Source: QHWK01 sp035315685 (lineage in GTDB: Bacteria > Acidobacteriota > Vicinamibacteria > Vicinamibacterales > CAVVIG01). Taken from it: DNA of 14,693 nucleotides. The stretch's first letter is position 1. Each line of letters begins with the position of its first letter. Below the pieces are notes generated by a model. The model had not been told where the DNA came from and searched no databases. It was given only the letters and a program-made list of their open reading frames with translations. The translations under genes were made by a program, and so were the position numbers. Positions 7,319 through 14,693 of the stretch are shown here, piece after piece. The stretch is from contig DATFXR010000821.1 in assembly GCA_035315685.1 (NCBI GenBank), positions 1 to 14,693 on the forward strand, written 5' to 3'.

Positions 7319-8380
7319 GTGCCGAACCTGACGACGGTACCGCCGGTGTTGCTGCCCGGGATGTTCGATGCCCGCCCGGGCGAGGTCGCGCGCGCCCCGA
7401 GCCGGCCGCAGCGCCTGACCGATCGCATCTTCCGCGGCGCCTGCCTGCTCTTCGCCTGCCTGACCGTCGCGCTGGTCACGTTCATCGTGCTGCGAATCGC
7501 GGTGTCGGCGGCACCGGCGATGCAGCGCTACGGCATCGGCTTCCTGTCCGGCCGCGTCTGGGATCCGAATACGGAGCGCTACGGCATTCTCGCGGAGATG
7601 TGGGGAACGCTGTACACGTCGATCCTGGCGCTCGGCGTCGGCTCGGCGTTCGGCGTCGCCGTGGCGATCTTCCTCAGTGAAGGCTACGCCGCGCAGGCCG
7701 CATTTTCGGTGTTGCGGCGATTCGATCTTCACCTGCACGCGACGTGGAGCCGCGTGCCTGATCAGATCGAAAACCTGTTGAGGAATCTGATTGAACTGCT
7801 GGCGGCGATTCCCAGCGTCGTCTACGGTCTCTGGGGATTGTTCGTGGTGATCCCGCTCATCCGGCCCGCGTGCAACTGGCTGCACCTGAAGCTGCCGTGG
7901 GTTCCGTTCTTCGCGACCGATCTGAGCGGCCCTGGTGTGCTGCCCGCCGTGCTGGTGCTGGCGATCATGATTCTGCCGACGATCACGGCGATCAGCCGCG
8001 ACGCGCTGGTCTCGGTTCCGGCAAAGTTGCGGATGGCGGCGTACGGGCTCGGCGCGACGCGGTGGGAAACGGTGATCGCCGTCATTCTTCCGACTGCGTC
8101 GCGCGGCATCGTCGGCGGCATCGTGCTCGCGTTGGGCCGCGCGCTCGGCGAGACGATGGCGCTCGCCATGCTGGTTGGCAACTCGAACCAGATCACCGTC
8201 TCGATCTTTTCGCCGGCGAACACGCTGGCGGCGCTCCTCGCCAACAACTTTCCGGAAGCGGGTGCGCGGCAGGTGAGCGTGCTCATGTACGCCGCGCTCG
8301 TGCTGCTCGGCATCACGCTGATCGTGAACATCGTCGGCGCCGTGATCATTCAGCGGGCTGCACAGCTGCGTGCCGGCTAG
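7319..8380 (+). CDS. pstC: Phosphate ABC transporter permease PstC
   Basis: A 353-residue inner-membrane subunit that forms the phosphate channel with PstA. About six membrane segments can be seen, starting near residues 41-62, 95-120, 158-181, 208-224, 262-287 and 322-344. The EAA-type coupling loop reads LGATRWETVIAVILPTASRG (about 244-263), followed by ALGRALGETMALAML, a PstC signature. The segment between membrane spans 2 and 3 (about 121-156) is longer than in E. coli-type PstC, with an extra piece containing HATWSRVPDQIENLLRN. The GTG at 7319, 7 bases after pstS, was taken as start. An ATG 14 codons in is an alternative, and neither has a clear ribosome-binding site. Confidence 0.95.
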   Translation: MPNLTTVPPVLLPGMFDARPGEVARAPSRPQRLTDRIFRGACLLFACLTVALVTFIVLRIAVSAAPAMQRYGIGFLSGRVWDPNTERYGILAEMWGTLYTSILALGVGSAFGVAVAIFLSEGYAAQAAFSVLRRFDLHLHATWSRVPDQIENLLRNLIELLAAIPSVVYGLWGLFVVIPLIRPACNWLHLKLPWVPFFATDLSGPGVLPAVLVLAIMILPTITAISRDALVSVPAKLRMAAYGLGATRWETVIAVILPTASRGIVGGIVLALGRALGETMALAMLVGNSNQITVSIFSPANTLAALLANNFPEAGARQVSVLMYAALVLLGITLIVNIVGAVIIQRAAQLRAG

Positions 8381-8404
8381 GTAGTGGGTAACCGGACCAC
8401 TTCC

Positions 8405-9322
8405 ATGACTCAGGACGTCGACATCGTCGATCCGTTCGTCGGGGTCGACTTCTCGCAACTCGAGCGGTCGATCCGCCGGCCGCGCACGCTGATCGATCTC
8501 ACCCTGAACGCGCTGGTCACCGTGATGACCCTCGTGGCGCTGGTGCCGCTCTTCTCCGTCGTGCTCATGCTGTTCTGGCGCGGCGGCCGCAGGCTGAGCC
8601 TGGCCGTGTTCACCCAGCTGCCGCCGGCAGCCCTCGAACAGGGCGGCGGGTTCGGCAACGCGATCGCCGGTACGCTCGTCATCGTCGCGCTCGCGATGCT
8701 CGTGACGGTGCCGGTCGGACTCCTCACCGCGATTTATCTCGCGCAGAGCAGCCGCGGCCGGGTCGCCGAGGTCGTCCGCTTCTGCGCCAAAGTGCTCACC
8801 GGCTTCCCGTCGATTCTCGCCGGCGTCTTCGCCTACGGCGCGATCGTGCTGATGACCGGTGGCTTCTCCGCCGTGGCAGGCGCTGCCGCGCTTTCGATCC
8901 TGATGCTGCCGACGATCGTGCTCACCGCCGAGGACGCGATCCGCATGGTGCCGGCACGAATGATCGATGCGGCGATTGGCATGGGCGCGACGAGCACGCA
9001 GGTGGTGTGGATGGTGCTGTTGCCGACGGCGCTGCCGGGGATCCTGACCGGCATCATGCTCGCGGTCGCGCGCGCCGCCGGCGAGACCGCGCCGCTGCTC
9101 TTTACGGCGCTCTTCAGCAACTACTGGCTCTGGTCGCACGGCCGCGTGAACCTGATGCAGCCGACTGCATCGCTGGCGGTGCTGATTTACAACTTCGCGA
9201 GCATGCCGTTCCAGAACCAGGTCGAGCTCGCGTGGGCTGCGGCGCTGGTGCTGGTGCTGCTCGTGCTCGGCGCCAACATCGTCGGACAAAGTCTGTCGTC
9301 GCGTCAGGTGCACCACCTCTAG
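8405..9322 (+). CDS. pstA: Phosphate ABC transporter permease PstA
   Basis: A 305-residue membrane protein, the second half of the phosphate channel. Hydrophobic segments lie near 33-58, 86-112, 134-150, 157-176, 207-230 and 276-295. The coupling loop contains IGMGATSTQVVWMVLLPTAL (191-210), and AVARAAGETAPLLF follows (221-234), both typical of PstA. The ATG at 8405 was preferred. A GTG 7 codons earlier (8384) is in frame and 3 bases from the pstC stop, and coupling could favour it. The gene sits between pstC and pstB with 24 and 18 bases of spacing. Confidence 0.95.
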   Translation: MTQDVDIVDPFVGVDFSQLERSIRRPRTLIDLTLNALVTVMTLVALVPLFSVVLMLFWRGGRRLSLAVFTQLPPAALEQGGGFGNAIAGTLVIVALAMLVTVPVGLLTAIYLAQSSRGRVAEVVRFCAKVLTGFPSILAGVFAYGAIVLMTGGFSAVAGAAALSILMLPTIVLTAEDAIRMVPARMIDAAIGMGATSTQVVWMVLLPTALPGILTGIMLAVARAAGETAPLLFTALFSNYWLWSHGRVNLMQPTASLAVLIYNFASMPFQNQVELAWAAALVLVLLVLGANIVGQSLSSRQVHHL

Positions 9323-9340
9323 GAGTCCAGGAGACCGGGC

Positions 9341-10192
9341 ATGGCCACCGTCAGCACGCCGTCCAGCGCCGGATCGCAGTCGTCGAGACCGATCCCCGGC
9401 GCGCCGGCATCCGATCAGTCGAACGTGGTGCTCGATTGCCACATCAAGGAGCTTCACTACGGCACGTTCAAAGCCGTGCGGGACACAACCGTGCCAATCG
9501 CGAAGAACGCGATCACCGCGTTCATCGGTCCGTCGGGGTGCGGCAAGAGCACGGTGCTGCGCTGTCTCAATCGCATGAACGATCTCGTCCGCGGGTTCCG
9601 CTTCGAAGGCCATGTCAAGTACCGCGGCCGCGACATCTATCACCCCGCCATCGACCCGGTCGCGGTGCGCCGCTTCATCGGGATGGTGTTCCAGCAGCCG
9701 AATCCGTTCGCGACCAGCGTTTACAACAACGTCGCCTTCGGCCTCCGCCTGAACGGCTTCAAGGGGGACATCGCCGGCCGGGTCGAGCAGGCCCTGAAAG
9801 GCGCGGCGCTCTGGGACGAAGTCAAGGACAAGCTGCAGAAGAGCGGGCTGTCGTTGTCGGGCGGCCAGCAGCAGCGCCTGTGCATCGCGAGGGCCATCGC
9901 CACCGAACCGGAAGTGATTCTGATGGACGAGCCGTGCTCGGCGCTCGACCCGATCGCGACGCGGCGGATCGAGGAGTTGATGGTGGAGCTGCGCCGGCGC
10001 TACACGATCGCGATCGTCACGCACAACCTGCAGCAGGCGCAGCGCGTCGCTGATTACACCGGATTCCTGTACGTCGATACCAGCGACGGTGGACGAACCG
10101 GATATCTCGTCGAATTCGGACCGTCGCGGCAGATCTTCGAAGCGCCCGAGCATCGCCACACGCAGGCGTACATCCGTGGCGAGTTCAGTTAG
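9341..10192 (+). CDS. pstB: Phosphate ABC transporter ATP-binding protein PstB
   Basis: A 283-residue cytoplasmic ATPase powering phosphate import. All ABC motifs are intact: Walker A GPSGCGKST at 63-71, Q-loop VFQQPNPF at 116-123, signature LSGGQQQR at 172-179, Walker B VILMDEPCSALDP at 192-204, and the switch His at 228 in THNLQQA. The sequence NPFATSVYNNVAFGLR is characteristic of PstB. The N-terminal 28 residues before LDCHIKELHYG are Ser/Pro-rich and not conserved. A good GGAG lies about 8 bases upstream of the ATG. Its end overlaps the next gene by 17 bases. Confidence 0.97.
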   Translation: MATVSTPSSAGSQSSRPIPGAPASDQSNVVLDCHIKELHYGTFKAVRDTTVPIAKNAITAFIGPSGCGKSTVLRCLNRMNDLVRGFRFEGHVKYRGRDIYHPAIDPVAVRRFIGMVFQQPNPFATSVYNNVAFGLRLNGFKGDIAGRVEQALKGAALWDEVKDKLQKSGLSLSGGQQQRLCIARAIATEPEVILMDEPCSALDPIATRRIEELMVELRRRYTIAIVTHNLQQAQRVADYTGFLYVDTSDGGRTGYLVEFGPSRQIFEAPEHRHTQAYIRGEFS

Positions 10193-11285
10193 ACAACGGG
10201 TGGCGTACTGCGGCGCGCTGGTCCTGCTCGCGGCGGGTGTCGTGAGCGGGTGCCGCGCCGAAGCGGTCCCGCGCCGCATGTCCGAGATCAAGGCGACGGC
10301 GCCGCTGGTCCCGCCCGGTGGCTCGCTGATCGAGGGCGCCGGCGCAACGTTCCCGGCGACGCTCTACGGCGAGTGGTTCCGCATCTACACCGGCCACCAT
10401 CCCGATCGCATCGTGGCCTACGATGCCGTCGGCAGCGGCGAAGGCATCCGCCGGTTCATCGGCCGCGCCGTCGGCGACGACGAACGCGTGGACTTCGGCG
10501 CCAGCGATGCGGCGATGCGCGACGACGAGATGGCCGCCGTTCCGGCGGGCGCCGTGCTCGTCCCGCTGACCGCCGGCAGCGTCGCGCTGGCCTACAACCT
10601 GCCGGACCTGCGTGGTGACATGCAGCTCTCGCGCGAGGCGTACCTCGGGATTTTTCTCGGCGCGATCAGGACGTGGAACGATCCGCGCATTGCGCGGTCC
10701 AATCCCGGCGTCGCGTTGCCCGATCTGACGATCACCACCGTGGTGCGCCAAGACGGCAGCGGAACCACGTTTGCGTTCACCAAGCATCTCGATGCGATCA
10801 GCGACGTCTGGCGCGATCGGTACGGCGCCGCGACGCTCGTGGACTGGCCGGGAAATTCGATGCGCGCCACCGGCAACGAGGGCGTTGCCGGACGGATCAA
10901 GCAATCGATTGGATCGATCGGCTATGTCGGATACGAGTTCGCGCGCAAGGCCGGACTCCGGACGGCGCGCCTCGAGAATCACGCCGGCCAGTTCGTCGGG
11001 CCGGATCCGAAGAGCGCCGCGGCGGCGTTCGCTGACCTGCCGCTTCCAGACAACCTTCGTCTCTACGTCCCCGATCCATCGGGAGCCGACGCGTATCCGG
11101 TCGTCACGCTGACGTGGGTGCTGCTGTATCGCCACTACGACGACCCGCGGAAGAGCGCCGAGATCCGCGATCTGTTCCGCTGGTGCCTCAACGACGGACA
11201 GCAGTACGCGGACGGTCTCGGCTACGCACGGCTGCCGGCGGGAATCGTCCGCCAGTCGCTCGCCGCACTCGAACGCGTGCAGTAG
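10176..11285 (+). CDS. pstS: Second PstS-like phosphate-binding lipoprotein
   Basis: A 369-residue paralogue of the first PstS. The GTG at 10176 gives an N-terminus with Arg6 and Arg8, a hydrophobic stretch and the lipobox VSGC (Cys26). A later GTG at 10200 would remove the positive charges, and an upstream GTG at 10089 would extend the frame back through much of pstB. The phosphate ligands are retained: GAGATFP (Thr58, Phe59), GSGEG (Ser87), DFGASDAAM (Asp111), and VVRQDGSGTTF (Arg191, Asp193, Ser195, Gly196, Thr197). It differs from the first copy by an insertion (about 96-105, AVGDDER) and by a longer linker after the lipobox. The 17-base overlap with pstB suggests translational coupling. 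It may serve as a different-affinity receptor for the same channel. Confidence 0.93.
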   Translation: MASSVRQRVAYCGALVLLAAGVVSGCRAEAVPRRMSEIKATAPLVPPGGSLIEGAGATFPATLYGEWFRIYTGHHPDRIVAYDAVGSGEGIRRFIGRAVGDDERVDFGASDAAMRDDEMAAVPAGAVLVPLTAGSVALAYNLPDLRGDMQLSREAYLGIFLGAIRTWNDPRIARSNPGVALPDLTITTVVRQDGSGTTFAFTKHLDAISDVWRDRYGAATLVDWPGNSMRATGNEGVAGRIKQSIGSIGYVGYEFARKAGLRTARLENHAGQFVGPDPKSAAAAFADLPLPDNLRLYVPDPSGADAYPVVTLTWVLLYRHYDDPRKSAEIRDLFRWCLNDGQQYADGLGYARLPAGIVRQSLAALERVQ

Positions 11286-11317
11286 GTCACGACCCGCCAA
11301 CCGGCCGCGCGCGTCCG

Positions 11318-11323
11318 TATAAT
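11318..11323 (+). promoter_or_regulatory. Perfect TATAAT -10-like box ahead of the fusion gene
   Basis: TATAAT stands out in very GC-rich surroundings, 40 bases upstream of the GTG start of the fusion gene and 32 bases after the pst operon ends. No good -35 (TTGACA-like) is found 15-19 bases upstream. A six-codon ATG frame (MFVAPN) overlaps it but looks incidental. The gap is only 78 bases, so read-through from pstS is also possible. Confidence 0.4.
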
Positions 11324-11363
11324 GTTCGTCGCGCCGAACTGACTGACGAGCCTTGGACCTATC

Positions 11364-14300
11364 GTGCCGATATCCCGCCGTTTCACGACACCGCCATCGA
11401 CGCTCCGCGTTGTCATCGGCACCGTCCCGGTCCCACTGGCGGCGTTGTTCTCCGCCGAGCAGGGCCTCGCGATCCTGCTGCTCGGCACCACCGCAATCGG
11501 GCTGTTTGCCGCCGGCGTCGCCGATCAGACGTGGGGAGCCGCCGGTCCCTGGTTCCTGTCGGTCGCTGTCCTGATCGGATGGGCCGTCCGGGCGGTCGAT
11601 CTCGAGAACGCGGCGCTCTTCATTCCCGGCGGTCTCTACGGTGCGGCCAAACGGGCGTTCGGCCCGCCGACGGCGCGAGCGGCGGCTGCCGTCATCCTCG
11701 CTGACAGCCTTCTGTTCAGCGCACTGAGCGCCAGCGCGGCGGGACACGCGCTGGTCGCGGTCGGGTCGCTGGTCAAGCCGGCAACCGCTACGCCGCCTGA
11801 AAACATCTCGCTCGCCGACGTCACGATCGCGATCGGGGCGTGTCTGGTCGGCGTCGTGTGGCTGCGGCTGCGCCAGGGCCGGCCGCTTCCGGCGGCGCTC
11901 GTCCGCCGCACGGTGACGCCGGTGGCCGCCGGACTGATCGTCCTGGTCGCGGCGCACGCGATCGAATTGCTGCTTCGCCGCGGCGCGTCGCCGGCGGTCG
12001 CCTTCCCGAGCCTGTCCAGCGGCACGTCGCTGATCGGCATCCTCTTCGCCATCGGCGGTTGTCTGTTCGTCGTCGGATCGGGCGACGCGGTCAGCCACGC
12101 GTCCGCCGACTTCCCGCCGCCGAAGGTGCGCAACCTCCGGCGCGCGATGTGGTTCGTCAACGCGTACTCGTTGATCGTCGTCGCCGGCGCCGGGTTCGTG
12201 TTTGCGATGCTCGTCCCGGCAACCGATCGGCTCTGGTGGCACGAGGCGCCGATGGCCGCGCTGCCGATCTTCGACGGCACGCCGCGGTGGATCGGCGTGA
12301 TGACGGCGATCGTGATCGCCGGCACGTCGGTGCTGCTCTTCGGCCTGGCGATTCATCGGGCGGCGATCGACGCGCACCGGCTGCTGCTGCGGCTGGCCGA
12401 AGACGGCGTGCTGCTCCGCGCCATGCGGGCGCTGCATCCGCGTTTCGGCACGCCGGCCCGGCTGATCGATCTCGGCGCGATCGCGCAGATGACCGTCGTG
12501 ATCGTGAGCGGTGGCCGTCTTGCGTGGATCGCACGTGCCTACGCGATCGTGCTGGCGTGCGGCCTGCTGTTGAAGGTGACCGCGCTGGTCCGTCTGCGAA
12601 CGCTCCGCGCGGAGCCACGCGCGTTCCGCGTCGGGTTGAACCTTCGCATCGGCGGCCGCGAACGGGCCGTCGGACTGCTCGGCATCGGACTCCTGGTGGG
12701 AGTTCCGGCGCTGCTGCTCGTCGCCTCCGGCGATCTGCCGGCGCTGGGCGGTGGCGCGCTGATCGTCGTCGCCCTGGCGGCGCTCACGATTTCCGAGCGG
12801 ATGGCACGGCAGGCAGCTGCCGACGCGGCCGCGTCGACCACCGACATCGAATTGCTCGCGACGCCGGCGATCGGTGTCGATCAGATTCATCCTCGTGCCG
12901 GCAACGTGCTGGTGCCGGTTCGCAAACCCGGCGCCCTGGCGCATCTGGCGACGGCGTTGCAGAACGCCGGCGATCGCGACGTGATCGTCATGAGCGTCCG
13001 TCTCGCCGGCATCGATGCCTCGGACGACGTCGTGACCACCTCGGCGCCGACGGACGAGGAACGGAGAGTCCTCACCGACGCCGCGCTGATCGCGGAGCGG
13101 TCCGGCCGCGCGGTGCGGCTGCTGATCGTGCCCGGCGTGAACGTCTTCGATTCGATTGCCGCGACGATTGCGAAACTCGGATCGTCAGAGGTGTACGTCG
13201 GCGAATCCGAGACGCTCACCGGCGCCGATCAGGCGCGGCTGCTCGGCGAAGCCTGGGAACGGATCCCGCCGCCGAAGCCGCTCGGCGTCCGCCTGGTCGT
13301 CCGCCACAGCAGCGGCCGCACCGCGGAATACCACCTCGGCGTGCACGCACCCGCGCTGACTGCCGACGACCTTCAGATGATCCACGACCTCTGGCTTCAG
13401 ATGGTCAAAACAGCGGGCCCGCACGTGCACCATCACGACGTGGTCCGCGCCGCGCTGACTCATATGCAGGAAGACCTGAAGCATCCCGATCGGGCCGGTG
13501 ATGCGATTGACGTCGTACGAAGAGTCGCACGCCCGGGCGACGAACTGGCCGCCGCCGTCCGGCAGCGCGATTTCGTGCGGCTGCGCGACATGGTTCGCAA
13601 CCGGCCGCCGAGCGATCTCGCCGCCGCGCTGACCGATCTCGCGCCCGAAGATCAGGTGGTCGCGTTCCGCGTCCTGCCGCGGAAGGTTGCGGCGGCGACG
13701 TTCGAGTACCTGTCGCTGGAGGCGCAGGAGACGTTGCTGAAGACGATGGCGCAGGACGACGTCGCCGCGATTCTCAACGAGATGGCGCCCGACGACCGCA
13801 CGATGTTTCTGGAGGAACTGCCCGCCGCCGCCACGCAACAGCTGCTGTCCCTGCTCACGCCCGACGAACGCGCCGTCGCCGTCACGCTGCTCGGTTATCC
13901 CGAGGGTTCGATTGGGCGTCTGATGACGCCCGACTACATCGCCGTGCGCGAACAGTGGACGATTCAGCAGGTGCTCGACTACATCCGCGCCCACGGCCAG
14001 GACAGCGAGACGCTCAACCTGATCTACGTCGTGGACGATCGCGGCGTGCTGATCGACGACATCCGCATCCGCGAACTGCTGCTGGCGTCGCCCGACAACC
14101 ACGTCTCCGACCTGATGGATCGCCGGTTCGTCGCGCTCAACGCCGCGGACGATCAGAACACCGCCGTCACCGTGTTCCGCCGCGAGGATCGCACGGCGCT
14201 GCCGGTGACCGACACCACCGGGGTGCTGATCGGCATCGTCACCATCGACGACGTCCTCGACGTCGTGGAAACGGTGACGACGAAGGAGATTCAGCGGATC

Positions 14301-14693
14301 GGCGGATCGGAGGCACTCGACGAACCGTACATGGAGATCGCGTTCCGGCGGATGATTCAGAAGCGCGCCGGCTGGCTGACGGCGCTGTTCCTGGGCGAGA
14401 TGCTGACCGCGACGGCGATGGGGGCGTTCGAGCGGGAGATCGAACGCGCCGTCGTGCTGGCGTTGTTCGTGCCGCTGATCATCTCGAGCGGGGGCAATTC
14501 CGGCTCGCAGGCCTCGACGCTCGTGATCCGGGCGATCGCGCTCGGGGAGGTACAGCTGCGGGACTGGTGGCAGGTCATGCGACGCGAGATCGGCGCCGGC
14601 CTGACGCTCGGCGGCATTCTCGGAGCGATCGGATTCATGCGCATCTCCCTGTGGTCCATCTTCTCGAACATCTACGGCCCGCACTGGCTGCTG
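11364..14693 (+). CDS. APC/KimA-like permease - Usp-like - MgtE fusion transporter, 3'-truncated by the window
   Basis: One frame is open from the GTG at 11364 to the last base, 1110 codons, with an in-frame TGA at 11340 fixing the upstream limit. Residues about 14-475 hold roughly 12 hydrophobic segments of APC-superfamily type. The FIPGGLYGAAKRAFG region (about 85-99) recalls APC permeases with cytosolic tails such as KimA. Residues about 510-615 look like a Usp-type alpha/beta domain (VLVPVRKPG...VIVMSVRL, then VRLLIVPGVNVFDSIAATI). A His cluster HVHHHD is at 687-692. From about 724 comes a MgtE N domain (helical repeats, DELAAAVRQRDF to GYPEGSIGRLM), a CBS pair (about 855-975), then the MgtE membrane part from about 1003 with ISSGGNSGSQAST (SGGNSGSQ at 1042-1049), the Mg2+-path motif. 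About three MgtE helices should follow beyond the window. Start choice is uncertain: GGA 7 bases upstream is a weak ribosome-binding site. The domain order is clear; the substrate of the permease half is unknown. Confidence 0.85.
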   Translation, partial: MPISRRFTTPPSTLRVVIGTVPVPLAALFSAEQGLAILLLGTTAIGLFAAGVADQTWGAAGPWFLSVAVLIGWAVRAVDLENAALFIPGGLYGAAKRAFGPPTARAAAAVILADSLLFSALSASAAGHALVAVGSLVKPATATPPENISLADVTIAIGACLVGVVWLRLRQGRPLPAALVRRTVTPVAAGLIVLVAAHAIELLLRRGASPAVAFPSLSSGTSLIGILFAIGGCLFVVGSGDAVSHASADFPPPKVRNLRRAMWFVNAYSLIVVAGAGFVFAMLVPATDRLWWHEAPMAALPIFDGTPRWIGVMTAIVIAGTSVLLFGLAIHRAAIDAHRLLLRLAEDGVLLRAMRALHPRFGTPARLIDLGAIAQMTVVIVSGGRLAWIARAYAIVLACGLLLKVTALVRLRTLRAEPRAFRVGLNLRIGGRERAVGLLGIGLLVGVPALLLVASGDLPALGGGALIVVALAALTISERMARQAAADAAASTTDIELLATPAIGVDQIHPRAGNVLVPVRKPGALAHLATALQNAGDRDVIVMSVRLAGIDASDDVVTTSAPTDEERRVLTDAALIAERSGRAVRLLIVPGVNVFDSIAATIAKLGSSEVYVGESETLTGADQARLLGEAWERIPPPKPLGVRLVVRHSSGRTAEYHLGVHAPALTADDLQMIHDLWLQMVKTAGPHVHHHDVVRAALTHMQEDLKHPDRAGDAIDVVRRVARPGDELAAAVRQRDFVRLRDMVRNRPPSDLAAALTDLAPEDQVVAFRVLPRKVAAATFEYLSLEAQETLLKTMAQDDVAAILNEMAPDDRTMFLEELPAAATQQLLSLLTPDERAVAVTLLGYPEGSIGRLMTPDYIAVREQWTIQQVLDYIRAHGQDSETLNLIYVVDDRGVLIDDIRIRELLLASPDNHVSDLMDRRFVALNAADDQNTAVTVFRREDRTALPVTDTTGVLIGIVTIDDVLDVVETVTTKEIQRIGGSEALDEPYMEIAFRRMIQKRAGWLTALFLGEMLTATAMGAFEREIERAVVLALFVPLIISSGGNSGSQASTLVIRAIALGEVQLRDWWQVMRREIGAGLTLGGILGAIGFMRISLWSIFSNIYGPHWLL

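Noticed and set aside
7196..10291. A 1031-codon open frame on the minus strand beneath pstS-pstC-pstA-pstB
   Set aside because: The translation is dominated by Arg, His, Gln and Asp without domains, typical of the antisense of GC-rich genes with strong third-position bias. The plus-strand genes are certain.
11322..11342. Six-codon leader peptide frame (MFVAPN) ahead of the fusion gene
   Set aside because: Its ATG overlaps the TATAAT box, so it would probably not be on the transcript. No ribosome-binding site or attenuator structure is seen.
10185..12944. A 919-codon minus-strand frame beneath the second pstS and the permease half of the fusion gene
   Set aside because: It has the same shadow composition (Arg/Asp/Gln-rich, no recognisable fold), and the plus strand encodes clear membrane and binding-protein motifs.
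11840..13501. A 553-codon plus-strand frame within the fusion gene
   Set aside because: It is extremely Arg/Ala/Gly-rich with no domains. The frame of 11364-14693 encodes hydrophobic helices over the same bases and is the real one.
13464..13540. A separate mgtE gene starting inside the fusion gene, for example at the ATG at 13464
   Set aside because: There is no stop codon ending the permease frame before it and no clear ribosome-binding site, so a single polypeptide is simpler. Internal initiation cannot be excluded.
1..14693. CRISPR arrays, tRNA or rRNA genes, and insertion sequences with transposase
   Set aside because: No direct-repeat/spacer pattern, cloverleaf, rRNA core motif or transposase domain was noticed in either strand.

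Overview
This is a GC-rich, gene-dense bacterial window. The likeliest source is an Acidobacteriota genome, perhaps Vicinamibacteria. That is inferred from an Oar-like TonB-dependent receptor, a DUF2934 protein, short palindromic and micro-tandem intergenic repeats, and overall composition. No rRNA, marker gene or database search supports the assignment.

Layout. (1) Positions 3-2231 (+) hold the 3' part of a large Oar-like outer-membrane TonB-dependent receptor. (2) Positions 2232-2497 are a repeat-rich intergenic block between convergent genes. It contains a 9-nt tandem repeat, two hairpins (the larger looks like a bidirectional terminator) and an 8-nt tandem repeat, and its two edges carry similar inverted motifs. 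(3) Positions 2498-3322 (-) encode a DinB/maleylpyruvate-isomerase-type protein, followed by a REP-like palindrome. (4) Positions 3413-5506 (-) encode a Tat-exported phosphocholine-type phospholipase C. (5) Positions 5693-6062 (-) encode two very small proteins, a DUF2934 protein and an acidic 44-residue protein. (6) Positions 6268-11285 (+) are a compact phosphate-uptake operon, pstS-pstC-pstA-pstB-pstS, with a second, divergent PstS at its end. (7) From 11364 to the window end (+) one uninterrupted reading frame of 1110 codons encodes an APC/KimA-like permease, then a Usp-like cytosolic region, then a MgtE magnesium channel (N domain, CBS pair and first membrane helices). It has no stop codon inside the window.

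How the genes fit together. PlcC-type phospholipase releases phosphate esters outside the cytoplasmic membrane, the two PstS lipoproteins capture free phosphate, and PstCAB imports it. The region therefore reads as a phosphorus-acquisition neighbourhood, although I could not identify a convincing Pho box. The downstream permease-Usp-MgtE protein suggests cation or osmolyte transport joined to Mg2+ transport in one polypeptide. It is the most unusual item here. Long reverse-strand open frames under the pst operon and the fusion gene are codon-bias shadows and are not annotated.
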